A DNA stretch of 64,000 nt from Microbacterium kunmingense (GCF_023155745.1 NZ_JAKNUS010000005.1:236587-300586); one strand, 5' to 3'; positions 16,857-26,305 are shown, numbered from the stretch's first letter. Notes: generated by a model from the letters alone, not told the origin. Translations and numbers: made by a program.

Positions 16857-17858
16857 CTACTTCGAACTGAACGCGGCGTCGAAGGCGGCGTCGGGGGGTG
16901 TGATGGCGTTGAGTGTGCGGACGAAGGCGAGGGCTTCGGGGGCGCCGTGGAGGCGGTCCATGCCGGCGTCTTCCCACTCGACGCTGGTGGGTCCGGTGTA
17001 CCCGATGGCGTTCAGCGCGCGGAACACCGGCTCCCACGGGACCGCCCCGTGACCGGTGGACACGAACGTCCACCCCCGGCGCGGGTTGGCCCACCCGAGG
17101 TGGGAGCCGAGGACCCCGTTGCGGCCGTCGAGGTTGGTGATGGATTCCTTCACGTGCACGTGGAAGATGTGATCGGCGAAGTCCAGGACGAAGGCCACCG
17201 GATCCAACTGCTGCCACATGAAGTGCGACGGGTCGAAGTTCAGCCCGAAGCTCTTGCGGTGGCCGATCGCCTCGAGCGTGCGCTTGGCGGTCCAGTAGTC
17301 GTACGCGATCTCCGAAGGGTGCGCCTCCAACCCGAACCGCACACCCTCCTCCTCGAACACGTCGAGGATCGGGTTCCAGCGGTCGGCGAAATCCCGGTAC
17401 CCCGCCTCGATCCACTCCTCCGACGCCGGCGGGAACATCGCCACCGCCTTCCAGATCGACGACCCGGTGAACCCGTTCACCTGGGTGACACCCAGCCTCG
17501 CCGCCATCCGCGCAGTGTCCTTGAGGTCCTCCGCCGCCCGCTGACGCACCCCCTCGGGGTCGCCGTCGCCCCAGACACGGTCGGACAGGATGTCCCGATG
17601 CCGCTGGTCGATCGGGTCATCACACACCGCCTGACCGGTGAGGTGATTCGAGATCGCCCACACCCTCAGACCGTTGCGCTCCAGGATGTCCTTGCGCGAC
17701 TGCACGTAGTCGGCGTCATCCCACCGGGACACGTCCAGGTGATCACCCCAGCACGCGATCTCGAGACCGTCGTACCCCCACTCGCCCGCCAGGCGCGCCA
17801 CCTCCTCGAAGGGGAGATCCGCCCACTGGCCGGTGAACAACGTGATCGGTCGCGCCAT
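16857..17858 (-). CDS. sugar phosphate isomerase/epimerase (xylose isomerase-like TIM barrel)
   Basis: A 333-residue AP-endonuclease-2-type TIM barrel. Metal-ligand segments typical of the family are visible: [30 protein letters not shown] and [10 protein letters not shown]. Such enzymes isomerise or epimerise sugars and inositols. It follows the Gfo/Idh dehydrogenase gene on the same strand and shares the promoter region with a ribose-type importer, so it probably acts on the imported sugar or its keto derivative. AGAGGA precedes the ATG. Confidence 0.88.
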   Translation of the reverse strand: MARPITLFTGQWADLPFEEVARLAGEWGYDGLEIACWGDHLDVSRWDDADYVQSRKDILERNGLRVWAISNHLTGQAVCDDPIDQRHRDILSDRVWGDGDPEGVRQRAAEDLKDTARMAARLGVTQVNGFTGSSIWKAVAMFPPASEEWIEAGYRDFADRWNPILDVFEEEGVRFGLEAHPSEIAYDYWTAKRTLEAIGHRKSFGLNFDPSHFMWQQLDPVAFVLDFADHIFHVHVKESITNLDGRNGVLGSHLGWANPRRGWTFVSTGHGAVPWEPVFRALNAIGYTGPTSVEWEDAGMDRLHGAPEALAFVRTLNAITPPDAAFDAAFSSK

Positions 17859-17913
17859 GCTGTCGTCCTCTCTGAAAGGTGCCGGAGACGTGCGTCACCC
17901 GGGCTCGGAATGG

Positions 17914-19080
17914 TCAACGGGTCGTCTGCCACGCGCCGTCGGCCGCCGACGAGCGCTCCACGGCGTCGAGGACCCGCTGGACGTGGAGTCCGTCCGCGAA
18001 GGACGGGGTGGGGTCGGTGCCCTCGGCGATCGCCGTGACGAGGTCGACGACCTGGTGGCTGAAACCGTGCTCGTACCCGAGCATGTGACCCGTGGGCCAC
18101 CACCGGTCGGCGTAGGGGTGGGAGGGCTCGGTCACGAGGATCCGTCGGAACCCCTGCTCGGACTCGGGGAGTGTGGCGTCGTAGAACTCCAGCTCGTTCA
18201 TGCGCTCCAGGTCGAAGGCGAGAGCTCCGCGCGAACCGGAGATCTCGATCCGGAGCGCGTTCTTCCGGCCGGTGCGGAAACGCGTCGCCTCGAACGAGGC
18301 CAGCGCCCCTCCCGAGAGCCGGCCGGTGAACAGCGCGAGGTCGTCGACGGTGACTCGGCCTCGTTCCGTGCCGGCCGTTCCCGACAGCCCGACGCCCTCG
18401 GCCATGACCGGTCGCTCGGTGACGAGCGTCTCGAGGATGCCCGAGACGCGGTCGACGGTCTGTCCGGTGATGTACTCGGCGAGGTCCACCGCGTGGGCAC
18501 CGATGTCACCGAGCGATCCGGAGCCGGCGATGTCCTTGTTCAGACGCCAGGTGAGGGGTGCGTTCTCGTCGGCGAGCCAGTCCTGCAGGTACTCCGCTCG
18601 GACCTGGCGGATCTCGCCGAGCCGACCCTCGGCGACCAGCTGCCGCGCGAAGGTCGTTGCGGGCACCCGCCGGTAGGTGAATCCCACCATGGAGCGCACC
18701 CCCGCTCTCGCTGCCTCCTCGGCGGCGGCCGTCATGGCCTCGGCCTCGGCGACGGTGTTCGCCAGAGGCTTCTCGCAGAGGACGTGCTTCCCGGCGCGCA
18801 GGGCCGCGATCGCGATCTCGGCGTGGGTGTCGCCGGGGGTGACGATGTCGACCAGGTCGATGTCGGACCTCGCGATGACCGCGCGCCAATCCGTCGCCGC
18901 CTCGTGCCAACCCCAGGTCGCGGCGGCCGCTGCGGCGCGAGCGCCGTCGCGGCCGACGACGACCTGCATGACCGGATCGAGGGGAAGATCGAAGAACCGC
19001 GGGGCGACCCGCCAGCCCTGCGAGTGCGCGGCTCCCATGAAGCCGTGCCCGATCATGGCGACGCGGAGCTGGTCTCCCAC
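17914..19080 (-). CDS. Gfo/Idh/MocA family NAD(P)-dependent oxidoreductase
   Basis: A 388-residue dehydrogenase: N-terminal Rossmann fold with GHGFMGAAH, the catalytic EKP motif in CEKPLANTVAEAEAM, and the C-terminal alpha/beta domain. Members oxidise sugar, inositol or sugar-acid hydroxyls. GTG 19080 has AAGGGAG upstream. It lies between the sugar-binding protein gene (62 nt upstream, with a strong stem-loop between) and the isomerase gene, so the three are probably one transcript devoted to a sugar or cyclitol whose identity the sequence does not reveal. Confidence 0.9.
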   Translation of the reverse strand: MGDQLRVAMIGHGFMGAAHSQGWRVAPRFFDLPLDPVMQVVVGRDGARAAAAAATWGWHEAATDWRAVIARSDIDLVDIVTPGDTHAEIAIAALRAGKHVLCEKPLANTVAEAEAMTAAAEEAARAGVRSMVGFTYRRVPATTFARQLVAEGRLGEIRQVRAEYLQDWLADENAPLTWRLNKDIAGSGSLGDIGAHAVDLAEYITGQTVDRVSGILETLVTERPVMAEGVGLSGTAGTERGRVTVDDLALFTGRLSGGALASFEATRFRTGRKNALRIEISGSRGALAFDLERMNELEFYDATLPESEQGFRRILVTEPSHPYADRWWPTGHMLGYEHGFSHQVVDLVTAIAEGTDPTPSFADGLHVQRVLDAVERSSAADGAWQTTR

Positions 19081-19100
19081 GCGATTCTCCCTTCGAAAGG

Positions 19101-19130
19101 CGGGGCGCCCGAACGGTGTCGGGCGCCCCG
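19101..19130 (-). terminator. intra-operon stem-loop after ribose-type binding protein gene
   Basis: Perfect 11-bp stem CGGGGCGCCCG / CGGGCGCCCCG with an 8-nt loop, between the binding-protein stop and the dehydrogenase start. Like the loop at 5415-5443 it follows a binding-protein gene and lacks a T-run, fitting differential expression within the operon. Confidence 0.75.
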
Positions 19131-19141
19131 CGGTGGTTGTG

Positions 19142-20191
19142 TCAGGACTCGAACGACAGGTCGATGAACTCCTCGACGTTGTCCTTCGTGACCACCGGCG
19201 CGTCCAGGACGACGCGGTTCGGCACGCTGGGCGTGATGAGGTCGCCCACCGTCTTCTGCTGGGCGATCAGGCGCGCCAGCGCGATGCCGTCGGCCGCCTG
19301 CGTGGACGGATAGATGACCGTGGCCTTCAGCACCGAGTCATCCGCCTGAATGGCTTCCATCGCATTCCGCGACCCGGCGCCGCCCATCATGATGAACTCG
19401 TCGCGGCCCGATGCCTCGACGGCGGCGAGGACACCGATGCCCTGGTCGTCGTCGTGGTTCCAGATCGCGTCGATCTGCGGGTTCGCCGCAAGCAGCTGCG
19501 AGGCGGCCGCCTCACCGCCGGCGACGGTGAAGTCGGCGGCGACACGCGCCGAGACCTCGAGTCCGCAGTCCGACAGGGCGTCTTCGAATCCCTGGGAGCG
19601 GTCCTGGGTGAGCGGCAGGGAGTCGATGCCCGCGATCTCGGCCACGACCGCGTCGGGGTTGTCCCCGACCTGTTCGCAGATGTAGGTGCCCGCGCTGACG
19701 CCCATTCCGTAATTGTCGCCCAGGATCGTCGTGCGCGCGGCGAACGGGCTCGAGAACTCCCGGTCGACGTTGATCACCGGGATGCCCGCCTGCATGGCCT
19801 CGATCGCGACCTCCGTGAGCGCGGCGCCGTCGGTCGGCAGCAGCACGATGGCGTCGACGCCGTCGTTGATGAACGTCTCGACGGCGGCGATCTGCGCGTT
19901 GGCGTCGTTCGTCCCCTCCGCGACGCGCAACTCGACGTCGTCGAAGCTGTCGGCGGCGGCCTGCGCCCCCGAGTTGATGGCACCGAGCCAGCCGTGGTCG
20001 GCTGCGGGACCCGAGAAGCCGATGACCACGGTGTCTCCGCTCTCGGCGTTCTCCTCGACGCTCGTCCCCTGATCGACGACGTCCTCCTCCTCGGCGCCGG
20101 TTCCGGTACATCCGGCCAGCAGTCCGATGGATGCCACGACTGCGGCTCCGGCGATGATGAACCGCCCCCGCCCCCTCGCGAGTGTGCGCAT
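19142..20191 (-). CDS. sugar ABC transporter substrate-binding lipoprotein (RbsB type)
   Basis: A 349-residue class B sugar-binding protein. Signal and lipobox LLAGC give a lipidated Cys28; an acidic, low-complexity linker follows, then VVIGFSGPAADHGWLGAINS and AVETFINDGVDAIVLLP, typical of RbsB/XylF-like proteins. GAGGAGG precedes the ATG. It is divergent from the ATPase and permease genes of the same importer, with a 180-nt control region between them holding an inverted repeat. Confidence 0.92.
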   Translation of the reverse strand: MRTLARGRGRFIIAGAAVVASIGLLAGCTGTGAEEEDVVDQGTSVEENAESGDTVVIGFSGPAADHGWLGAINSGAQAAADSFDDVELRVAEGTNDANAQIAAVETFINDGVDAIVLLPTDGAALTEVAIEAMQAGIPVINVDREFSSPFAARTTILGDNYGMGVSAGTYICEQVGDNPDAVVAEIAGIDSLPLTQDRSQGFEDALSDCGLEVSARVAADFTVAGGEAAASQLLAANPQIDAIWNHDDDQGIGVLAAVEASGRDEFIMMGGAGSRNAMEAIQADDSVLKATVIYPSTQAADGIALARLIAQQKTVGDLITPSVPNRVVLDAPVVTKDNVEEFIDLSFES

Positions 20192-20302
20192 TCTTTTCCT
20201 CCTCGAAATGTGATGCAGCGACGCCAGCGGTCCCTCGCGCCCCGAGCATTCCGAGGAGTCTTCGCTGACGGTGGGACTGTACGTCAGTGCGACGACGTTT
20301 GT

Positions 20303-20334
20303 CCACCTTTTGTCCGCGCGTCCGGCAAAAGTGG
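20303..20334. promoter_or_regulatory. inverted repeat in the divergent sugar-importer control region
   Basis: CCACCTTTTG and CAAAAGTGG, a 1-nt-imperfect inverted repeat with a 13-nt spacer, lie 27 nt upstream of the ATPase gene's -10 box (TAGGTT, 20361-20366). The ROK-type regulator encoded at the end of the operon is the obvious candidate binder. Confidence 0.5.
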
Positions 20335-20372
20335 GGATATCGCTAACTTTTCTCGCGTGTTAGGTTCACCCC

Positions 20373-21893
20373 GTGATCAAAGATGACCATGCTTCGCCGT
20401 TACTCGACGTACGCGGGGTGACCAAGAGCTTCGCCGGCGTCCGGGCGCTGCGCGGGGTCGATCTGCAGGTCACCGCGGGAGAGGTGCACTGCATCCTCGG
20501 GCAGAACGGCGCGGGGAAGTCGACGCTCATCAAGACCCTCGCGGGTGTCCACCGCCCCGACGACGGCACGATCGTCTGGCGGGGCGAGGAGGTGGAGATC
20601 TCCACGCCGGAGGCGGCGATCGAACTCGGCATCGCCACCATGTACCAGGAGCTCGACGTCGTCGACGGGCTCACGATCGCCGAGAACATCTTCCTCGGCC
20701 ACGAAATCGCTCGCGGCGGCTTCACGAAGCGCTCGGCGGCAGCCGAGAAGACCCGGGAGCTTCTGGCCCGACTCGGCCACTCCCGACTGTCGCCCCACAC
20801 CGAGGTCGGGGAGCTGAGTGCGGCGAACAAGCAGATCGTCTCGATGGCCCGCGCCCTCTCGCACGACATCAAGCTCATCATCATGGACGAGCCCTCGGCG
20901 GTGCTCGACACCGAGGAGGTGCGAAACCTCTTCGGTGTCGTCCGAGAGCTCACCGCCGCGGGGATCGCCGTGGTGTACATCACGCACCGCCTCGAGGAGA
21001 TCCGGCAGATCGGCGATCGCCTGACCGTCCTGAAGGACGGCCGCACGATGGCCACCGGGCTCTCCGTCGCCGACACCCCGACCTCCGAACTCATCCGACT
21101 GATGACCGGACGCGACGTCGCGAACGTCTTCCCACCCGCCGCGCCCGTCCCCGCCGATGCCCCGGTGATGCTCGAGGTGCGCGATCTCGCTCTCGCCGGG
21201 GTGTTCGAGGGAGTGTCCTTCGAGGTCCGCGCCGGAGAGATCGTCGGACTCGCCGGCCTCGTGGGATCGGGGCGCTCGGAGATCCTCGAGACGGTCTACG
21301 GCGCCCGGCGATCATCGGGAGGTACCGTCCGCGTCGGCGGCGCCGCCCTCCGGCGAGGCTCGGTGACCGCCGCGGTGTCGGCGGGTGTGGGGCTGTCGCC
21401 CGAGGAGCGCAAGAGCCAGGGGCTCGTGATCGACGAATCCATCGCCATGAACGTGACGCTGTCGAGCATGCGTCGATTCTCCCGCGGGGGGTTGCTCGAC
21501 TTCCGGCGCGAGAAATCCGTCGCTCTGGAGCAGATCGCCGCACTGGAGCTTCGTCCCGCCGACCCGGATCGCCCCGCGGCGACCCTCTCGGGTGGCAACC
21601 AGCAGAAGATCCTCCTCGCCCGCTGGCTGGTGCACGGCACCCGCGTCCTGCTCCTGGACGAACCCACGCGTGGCGTCGACGTCGGCGCACGGTCGGAGAT
21701 CTACGGACTCATCCGTCGGCTCGCCGCCGCCGGCAACGCGATCGTCATCGTCTCCAGCGAGATCGAAGAGGTGCTGGGGCTTGCCGACACGGTCCTGGTC
21801 ATCGCCGACGGGCGCGTCCTGACCAGTCTCCCCGCCTCTGAGATCGACGAGCACGGCGTGCTCGATCTCGTCATGAAAGGACAAGCCGCGTGA
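20373..21893 (+). CDS. sugar ABC transporter ATP-binding protein (RbsA type)
   Basis: A 506-residue fused double ATPase. The first domain has Walker A GQNGAGKST (43-51) and an atypical signature ELSAANKQIVSMARAL; the second has a degenerate Walker A, LVGSGRSE, and a good signature LSGGNQQKILLARW. One impaired nucleotide site is normal for the RbsA/XylG/MglA family. It begins at GTG 20373, 6 nt after TAGGTT, with no Shine-Dalgarno, so the operon mRNA is probably leaderless. Its stop overlaps the permease start by 4 nt (GTGA). Confidence 0.95.
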   Translation: MIKDDHASPLLDVRGVTKSFAGVRALRGVDLQVTAGEVHCILGQNGAGKSTLIKTLAGVHRPDDGTIVWRGEEVEISTPEAAIELGIATMYQELDVVDGLTIAENIFLGHEIARGGFTKRSAAAEKTRELLARLGHSRLSPHTEVGELSAANKQIVSMARALSHDIKLIIMDEPSAVLDTEEVRNLFGVVRELTAAGIAVVYITHRLEEIRQIGDRLTVLKDGRTMATGLSVADTPTSELIRLMTGRDVANVFPPAAPVPADAPVMLEVRDLALAGVFEGVSFEVRAGEIVGLAGLVGSGRSEILETVYGARRSSGGTVRVGGAALRRGSVTAAVSAGVGLSPEERKSQGLVIDESIAMNVTLSSMRRFSRGGLLDFRREKSVALEQIAALELRPADPDRPAATLSGGNQQKILLARWLVHGTRVLLLDEPTRGVDVGARSEIYGLIRRLAAAGNAIVIVSSEIEEVLGLADTVLVIADGRVLTSLPASEIDEHGVLDLVMKGQAA

Positions 21894-22948
21894 GCGAGCA
21901 GCGAACCGTGACCGACCGGCCGGGCGCCGGCAGTCCGACCCCGCCGGCGACGGGAGCGACCGAGACCCCGCCGCCCCCGTGGCGACGCCTCCTCTCGGGC
22001 TCGGTCGGACGCAATCTCGGGCTCGTCCTCGCCCTCCTGCTCCTCGTGGTCGTCGGAGCGGTCACGGCGCCCGACACCTTCACCAGCCTCGACAACATGC
22101 TGACGATCCTCCGGCAGGCCTCCATCATCGGGGTGATCAGCATAGGGATGACGCTGGTGATCATCTCCGGCGGCATCGACCTCTCGGTCGGGGCGATCAT
22201 GGGCCTGGCGTCGGTGGTCGCGACGATCGCCGCCGTGCAGGATCTCGCCGATCAACTCCACTGGTCCGTGATGATCGTCATCGCTCTCGCGGTCGGTGCG
22301 GGTGCGGGCCTGGTCAATGGCATCGTCATCGCCTACGGCAAGGTGGTCGCGTTCATGGCGACCCTGGCGATGCTGGTCGCCGCACGCGGGCTCGCCGAGA
22401 TCCTCGCAGAGCGCCGCACGCTCGTCGTCGAGGAACGCGGCTTCATCACGTTCATGAACACCGACATCCTCGGTGTCGACATGCTGATCTGGATCTTCGC
22501 GGTCGTCGCCGCACTCGGGTGGGTGCTGCTGAACCGCACCACCTTCGGACGGCGAACGGTCGCGATCGGCGGAAACCGCGAGGCGGCGCGCCTCGCGGGC
22601 ATCGACGTCAAGCGCCACACGATGTGGCTCTACGTCATCTCGGGACTCACTGCCGGAATCGCCGCGGTGATGATCCTCGGGCGGACCACCGCCGGCACGT
22701 CGACGCACGGGCTGCTGTACGAGCTCGACGCCATCGCCGCCGTCGTCGTCGGCGGCACGCTCCTCATCGGCGGACGGGGGACGATCACCGGCACCGTCTT
22801 CGGCGTGCTGATCTTCGCCACGCTCACCAACGTCTTCGTCCAGAACAACCTCAACTCCTCTGTCCAGGCGGTCGTCAAGGGCGTCATCATCGTCGTGGCC
22901 GTCCTGCTGCAGCAGCGCTTCGCCCGTCCCGCCGGCCGCGCGACGTGA
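21890..22948 (+). CDS. sugar ABC transporter permease (RbsC type)
   Basis: A 352-residue permease with a roughly 40-residue Pro/Thr-rich cytoplasmic N-terminus and 8-10 hydrophobic segments. SIGMTLVIISGGIDLSVGA is the characteristic RbsC/AraH motif, and GGNREAARLAGIDV is the cytoplasmic coupling loop. It completes the importer with the RbsA-type ATPase upstream and the divergently encoded RbsB-type protein. Confidence 0.95.
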   Translation: MSEQRTVTDRPGAGSPTPPATGATETPPPPWRRLLSGSVGRNLGLVLALLLLVVVGAVTAPDTFTSLDNMLTILRQASIIGVISIGMTLVIISGGIDLSVGAIMGLASVVATIAAVQDLADQLHWSVMIVIALAVGAGAGLVNGIVIAYGKVVAFMATLAMLVAARGLAEILAERRTLVVEERGFITFMNTDILGVDMLIWIFAVVAALGWVLLNRTTFGRRTVAIGGNREAARLAGIDVKRHTMWLYVISGLTAGIAAVMILGRTTAGTSTHGLLYELDAIAAVVVGGTLLIGGRGTITGTVFGVLIFATLTNVFVQNNLNSSVQAVVKGVIIVVAVLLQQRFARPAGRAT

Positions 22949-22983
22949 CCGACGTGCGCGCTCGGATGCGCGACACTGGGAAC

Positions 22984-24171
22984 GTGCCCAGAGAGACCCG
23001 CGACTCCCCCGTCTCGTCCGGAGTGGGCGAGGTGTTCCAGCTCCTTCGAGACGGCGTGCCGCGCACCCGCGCCGACCTGGCCAAGACGACGGGATTGGCG
23101 AGGTCGACCGTCGCCGCGCGAGTGGACGCGCTCGTGCGCTCGGGCCTGGTCACCCCGGTCGGCGATGCGCTGTCCACCGGCGGGCGTCCGCCCTCGCAGT
23201 TCGCGCTGAACCCGCAGGCACGGGTCGTCCTGGCCGCCGACCTCGGCGCCTCTCACGCCCGCGTGGCGCTCACAGACCTCAGCGGGCTGAGCCTTGCGGA
23301 GCGCAGCGAAAGCATCGCCATCTCCCTCGGACCCGAGCAGGTCCTCTCCTGGGTGGTCGAGACGGCCGAGCAGCTGCTGGACGAGGCCGGCCGCGATCGC
23401 GGCGACCTCGCGGCGATCGGAATGGGCGTGCCCGGCCCTGTCGAGCACGAGAGCGGACGGCCCGCGAACCCGCCGATCATGCCCGGGTGGGATGGTTTCG
23501 AAATCCCCGCCTGGATCGGTCGCCACCTCGAGGCGCCGGTCCTGGTGGACAACGATGTGAACATCATGGCGCTCGGCGAGCGCTCGGCCGCCTGGCCGAC
23601 CGTTGATCACCTCATCTTCGTCAAGGTCGCCACCGGCATCGGCGCCGGCCTCATCTCGGGCGGCGCACTCCAGCGGGGAGCCCAGGGTGTGGCCGGCGAC
23701 ATCGGTCACGTGCGGGTGCCCGGTGGCGCCGACATCCCCTGCCACTGCGGCAACCGGGGATGCCTGGAGGCGCTGGCATCCGGCCCGGCGATGGCCCGCA
23801 CCCTGCGGTCTCAGGGGATCGACGCACACGATGGCAGCGACGTGGTGGCGCTGGTCAAGCAGGGCAACGTCGAGGCGGTGCAGACCGTCCGCCAGGCCGG
23901 ACGCGACATCGGCGAGGTGCTCACGACGTGCGTGAGCCTCATCAACCCCTCGGTCATCGCGATCGGCGGTTCCATGGCCCGCGTCGGTGAGCATCTCCTC
24001 GCGGGCGTCCGCGAGGTCGTCTACACCCGCTCCATGCCGCTGGCGACCGAACACCTCACGATCGCCCAGTCGGTCACCGCCGAGCGGGCGGCCGTCCTCG
24101 GCGCGAGCATGCTGGCCGTCGAGCACGCCCTGTCCCCCGCGTCGCTGATCCGACAGTTCGAGGCGCGCTGA
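22984..24171 (+). CDS. ROK family transcriptional regulator
   Basis: A 395-residue ROK protein with an N-terminal winged helix-turn-helix (TRADLAKTTGLARSTVAARVDAL), an ASKHA domain starting ADLGASHARVAL, and the ROK zinc motif CHCGNRGCLEA. The DNA-binding domain marks it as an NagC/XylR-type repressor rather than a simple kinase. The frame also starts at GTG 22945, overlapping the permease stop as GTGA; I prefer GTG 22984 because GACACT lies exactly 6 nt upstream, matching the leaderless pattern seen repeatedly here. That would give the repressor its own promoter inside the operon. No sugar kinase is encoded in this cluster. Confidence 0.88.
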   Translation: MPRETRDSPVSSGVGEVFQLLRDGVPRTRADLAKTTGLARSTVAARVDALVRSGLVTPVGDALSTGGRPPSQFALNPQARVVLAADLGASHARVALTDLSGLSLAERSESIAISLGPEQVLSWVVETAEQLLDEAGRDRGDLAAIGMGVPGPVEHESGRPANPPIMPGWDGFEIPAWIGRHLEAPVLVDNDVNIMALGERSAAWPTVDHLIFVKVATGIGAGLISGGALQRGAQGVAGDIGHVRVPGGADIPCHCGNRGCLEALASGPAMARTLRSQGIDAHDGSDVVALVKQGNVEAVQTVRQAGRDIGEVLTTCVSLINPSVIAIGGSMARVGEHLLAGVREVVYTRSMPLATEHLTIAQSVTAERAAVLGASMLAVEHALSPASLIRQFEAR

Positions 24172-24214
24172 GACGATGGTGGGCGACGCCGTTCTTTAGC
24201 ACCGGCGTAACACG

Positions 24215-24248
24215 GGTGAGACAAAGGCCCGATGTACTGAGTCTCACC
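24215..24248. promoter_or_regulatory. inverted repeat upstream of the MDR gene
   Basis: Perfect 8-bp arms GGTGAGAC and GTCTCACC separated by 18 nt, located 53 nt before the MDR start codon. Either an operator or an RNA hairpin of the leader; no regulator is encoded adjacent to it. Confidence 0.4.
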
Positions 24249-24300
24249 GACCCATATGCCTGCGTCCCCGACGAGGGGTGGCGCGAGAAAGGAGCGACCG

Positions 24301-25332
24301 ATGCGATTCCGGCCGCTGCGATCCCCCTCTCCTCCGCAGGCACCGGCGGCGCCGCCCGATGCGCCGCCCGACACCATGGCAGCGATCACGCTCGCCGCCG
24401 CGGGCGGCCCCGAGGTGCTGCGGTATGACCGCGCGCCGACACCGAGCCCCGTGCTCAGCGAACTGCTCGTGCGCGTCGTGGCGGCGGGGGTCAATCCGAT
24501 CGACGCCAAGACCCGAGCGGGTAGCGGCGTCTCGGCCGCACTCGGCGACGCCCCCGTGGTTCCGGGATTCGACTTCAGCGGCGTGGTCGTCGCCTCGCCG
24601 TTCGAGGCGCACCCCCTGGCGCCGGGCACCGAGGTGTTCGGCATGGTGCCCTTCCCCCGCACCGGAGGCAGCTACGCCGAATACGTCGTCGTTCCCTCCC
24701 AATCGGTCACGCGCAAGCCGTCGTCGCTGTCGCACGTCGAGGCGGCCGGAGTGCCGCTGGCCGCCCTCACGGCCTGGGGACTGGTGGTGGAGACCGCGCA
24801 CGCCCATGAGGGGCAGCGCATCCTGATCCACGCCGGCAGCGGCGGGGTGGGGCACTTCGCGGTGCAGTTCGCGGCGTACTTCGGCGCCCACGTGACGGTC
24901 ACGGCATCCGCACGCAACGCCGCCTGGCTGCGGGAGCTGGGCGCGGCCGTGGTCGTGGACTACACCTCCACGCGCTTCGAGGAGGTCGTCGGCGAGATGG
25001 ACGTGGTCATCGACCTCGTCGGCAACGCCGTGGACCGCACCGCCAGCCGCTCCCTCCAGGTGCTTCGCCCTGGCGGACTCTACGTCCTGGTGCCCACGGG
25101 CTCCTGGCCCGACTACGCCCAGGCCGCCGAGGAAGCGGGAGTGCGCGCGACGTCGTACAAGGTGATCCCGGACGGGGGGACGCTCGCGACCATCGCCCGC
25201 CTCCTGGACTCCGGCGCGGTGCAGGTCTACATCGACCGGGTGTTCGACCTGAACGAGGCCGCGGCTGCGCACACCGAGCTCGAGCAGGGACACACGCGCG
25301 GGAAGATCGTTCTGCGGGTCAGCGACGACTGA
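24301..25332 (+). CDS. NADP-dependent quinone oxidoreductase-like MDR
   Basis: A medium-chain dehydrogenase/reductase of about 343 residues lacking the zinc-binding cysteines, thus of the zeta-crystallin/quinone oxidoreductase branch. The nucleotide-binding motif is AGSGGVGHFAVQFA, and the catalytic-domain opening ITLAAAGGPEVLRY is typical. ATG 24301 follows AAAGGAG; it adds a Pro-rich 25-residue lead before the conserved part, so an internal ATG at 24376 is a fair alternative. Likely reduces quinones or enones with NADPH. Its 3' end overlaps the convergent LysG-like gene by 14 nt. Confidence 0.85.
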   Translation: MRFRPLRSPSPPQAPAAPPDAPPDTMAAITLAAAGGPEVLRYDRAPTPSPVLSELLVRVVAAGVNPIDAKTRAGSGVSAALGDAPVVPGFDFSGVVVASPFEAHPLAPGTEVFGMVPFPRTGGSYAEYVVVPSQSVTRKPSSLSHVEAAGVPLAALTAWGLVVETAHAHEGQRILIHAGSGGVGHFAVQFAAYFGAHVTVTASARNAAWLRELGAAVVVDYTSTRFEEVVGEMDVVIDLVGNAVDRTASRSLQVLRPGGLYVLVPTGSWPDYAQAAEEAGVRATSYKVIPDGGTLATIARLLDSGAVQVYIDRVFDLNEAAAAHTELEQGHTRGKIVLRVSDD

Positions 25333-26233
25333 GCCCTCCCCCGGCACCGGTGAGCACGCGCCTCCCCTCGGCGACGATCGCCTCGGCGACGGCATCCAGC
25401 AGCGGTGAACGCAGGTTCCACTGCTGCCACGTCAGAGGCACATCCACGGTCGGGCCGCCGAGCGCGACGAGGTCGCCCGAGGCCAGACCCGCCGCCGCCT
25501 GTGCCGTCGGCAGAAGCGCCCATCCGAGCCCCAGGCCCGCCGCTGCGGCGAAGTCGTGCGAGGCGGGCACGTAATGACGCGGCGGCGCGCCCGCCTCGAC
25601 CCCGCGCGCCTGGAGCCAGCGGCGCTGCAGATCATCGCGGCGGTCGAAATCGATGAGCGGAGCGACCGCCAGAGCATCGACGCTCACCCCGTCGGCGAAC
25701 CACCGGTCGTGGAACGCGGGCGTGGCGACGGCGTGGTACCGCATCCGACCGAGTGGGACGGCGCGACAGCCGGCGACCGGCTCCTCTCGTGAGGTGACAG
25801 CGCCCATCACGGTGCCCGATTCGAGCAGGCCCGCGGTGAAGTCCTGATCGTCGCGGTGCAGATCGAAGACGATCGGATGCCGCTCGGCGAGGGTCGCGAG
25901 GGGGACGAGGAACCATGTCCCCAGGGAATCGGCGTTCACGGCGAGGGGAACGGAGACCCGGGCGCCTGCCGCGGGGTCGCCCGACAGTCCTGCGATCGCG
26001 TCATGCTCGAGCAGGGCGAGCTGGCGCGCGAGGCGCACGACCACGACACCGGCAGCCGTCGGCCGGGTCGGCCGCGAGCGGACGAGAAGCACCTGTCCGA
26101 GCAGCGACTCCAGCGCCTTCACCCGCTGACTGACCGCGCTCGGGGTGATGCGCAGCCGCCGCGCCGCGGCATCGAGGGTACCCTCGTCTACCACGACGGC
26201 CAGGGTCTCCGCCAGATCGAAGGGTATCCTCAT
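25319..26233 (-). CDS. LysR family regulator, LysG/ArgP type
   Basis: A 304-residue LysR protein. The N-terminal helix-turn-helix region GTLDAAARRLRITPSAVSQRVKALE matches the ArgP/LysG subgroup, which senses lysine or arginine and activates an exporter. It is divergent from a LysE-type exporter gene, exactly the lysG-lysE arrangement of Corynebacterium. ATG 26233 is preferred over TTG 26242; TAGCAT lies 8 nt upstream. The 72-nt gap between the two genes contains a direct repeat of TAGCAT and a short perfect palindrome that could be the operator. Confidence 0.9.
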   Translation of the reverse strand: MRIPFDLAETLAVVVDEGTLDAAARRLRITPSAVSQRVKALESLLGQVLLVRSRPTRPTAAGVVVVRLARQLALLEHDAIAGLSGDPAAGARVSVPLAVNADSLGTWFLVPLATLAERHPIVFDLHRDDQDFTAGLLESGTVMGAVTSREEPVAGCRAVPLGRMRYHAVATPAFHDRWFADGVSVDALAVAPLIDFDRRDDLQRRWLQARGVEAGAPPRHYVPASHDFAAAAGLGLGWALLPTAQAAAGLASGDLVALGGPTVDVPLTWQQWNLRSPLLDAVAEAIVAEGRRVLTGAGGGLSRR

Positions 26234-26241
26234 ATTAAGCA

Positions 26242-26299
26242 ATGCTAATGCTACTGAAGAAAAGTGAACTGGTGCTTAGCACCTCCGGACCCGTAGCGT
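26242..26299. promoter_or_regulatory. divergent lysG-lysE type control region
   Basis: On the minus strand TAGCATTAGCAT (26253-26242) includes the regulator's -10 box. GGTGCTTAGCACC (26271-26283), a GGTGC-TTA-GCACC palindrome, lies between the promoters, and TAGCGT (26294-26299) is the exporter's -10 box. Confidence 0.6.
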
Positions 26300-26305
26300 G
26301 CAGGG

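Noticed and set aside
24215..24300. TPP riboswitch (ACTGAG and ACCGACCC looked suggestive)
   Set aside because: The remaining conserved thi-box blocks are missing and the downstream gene is not a thiamine gene.
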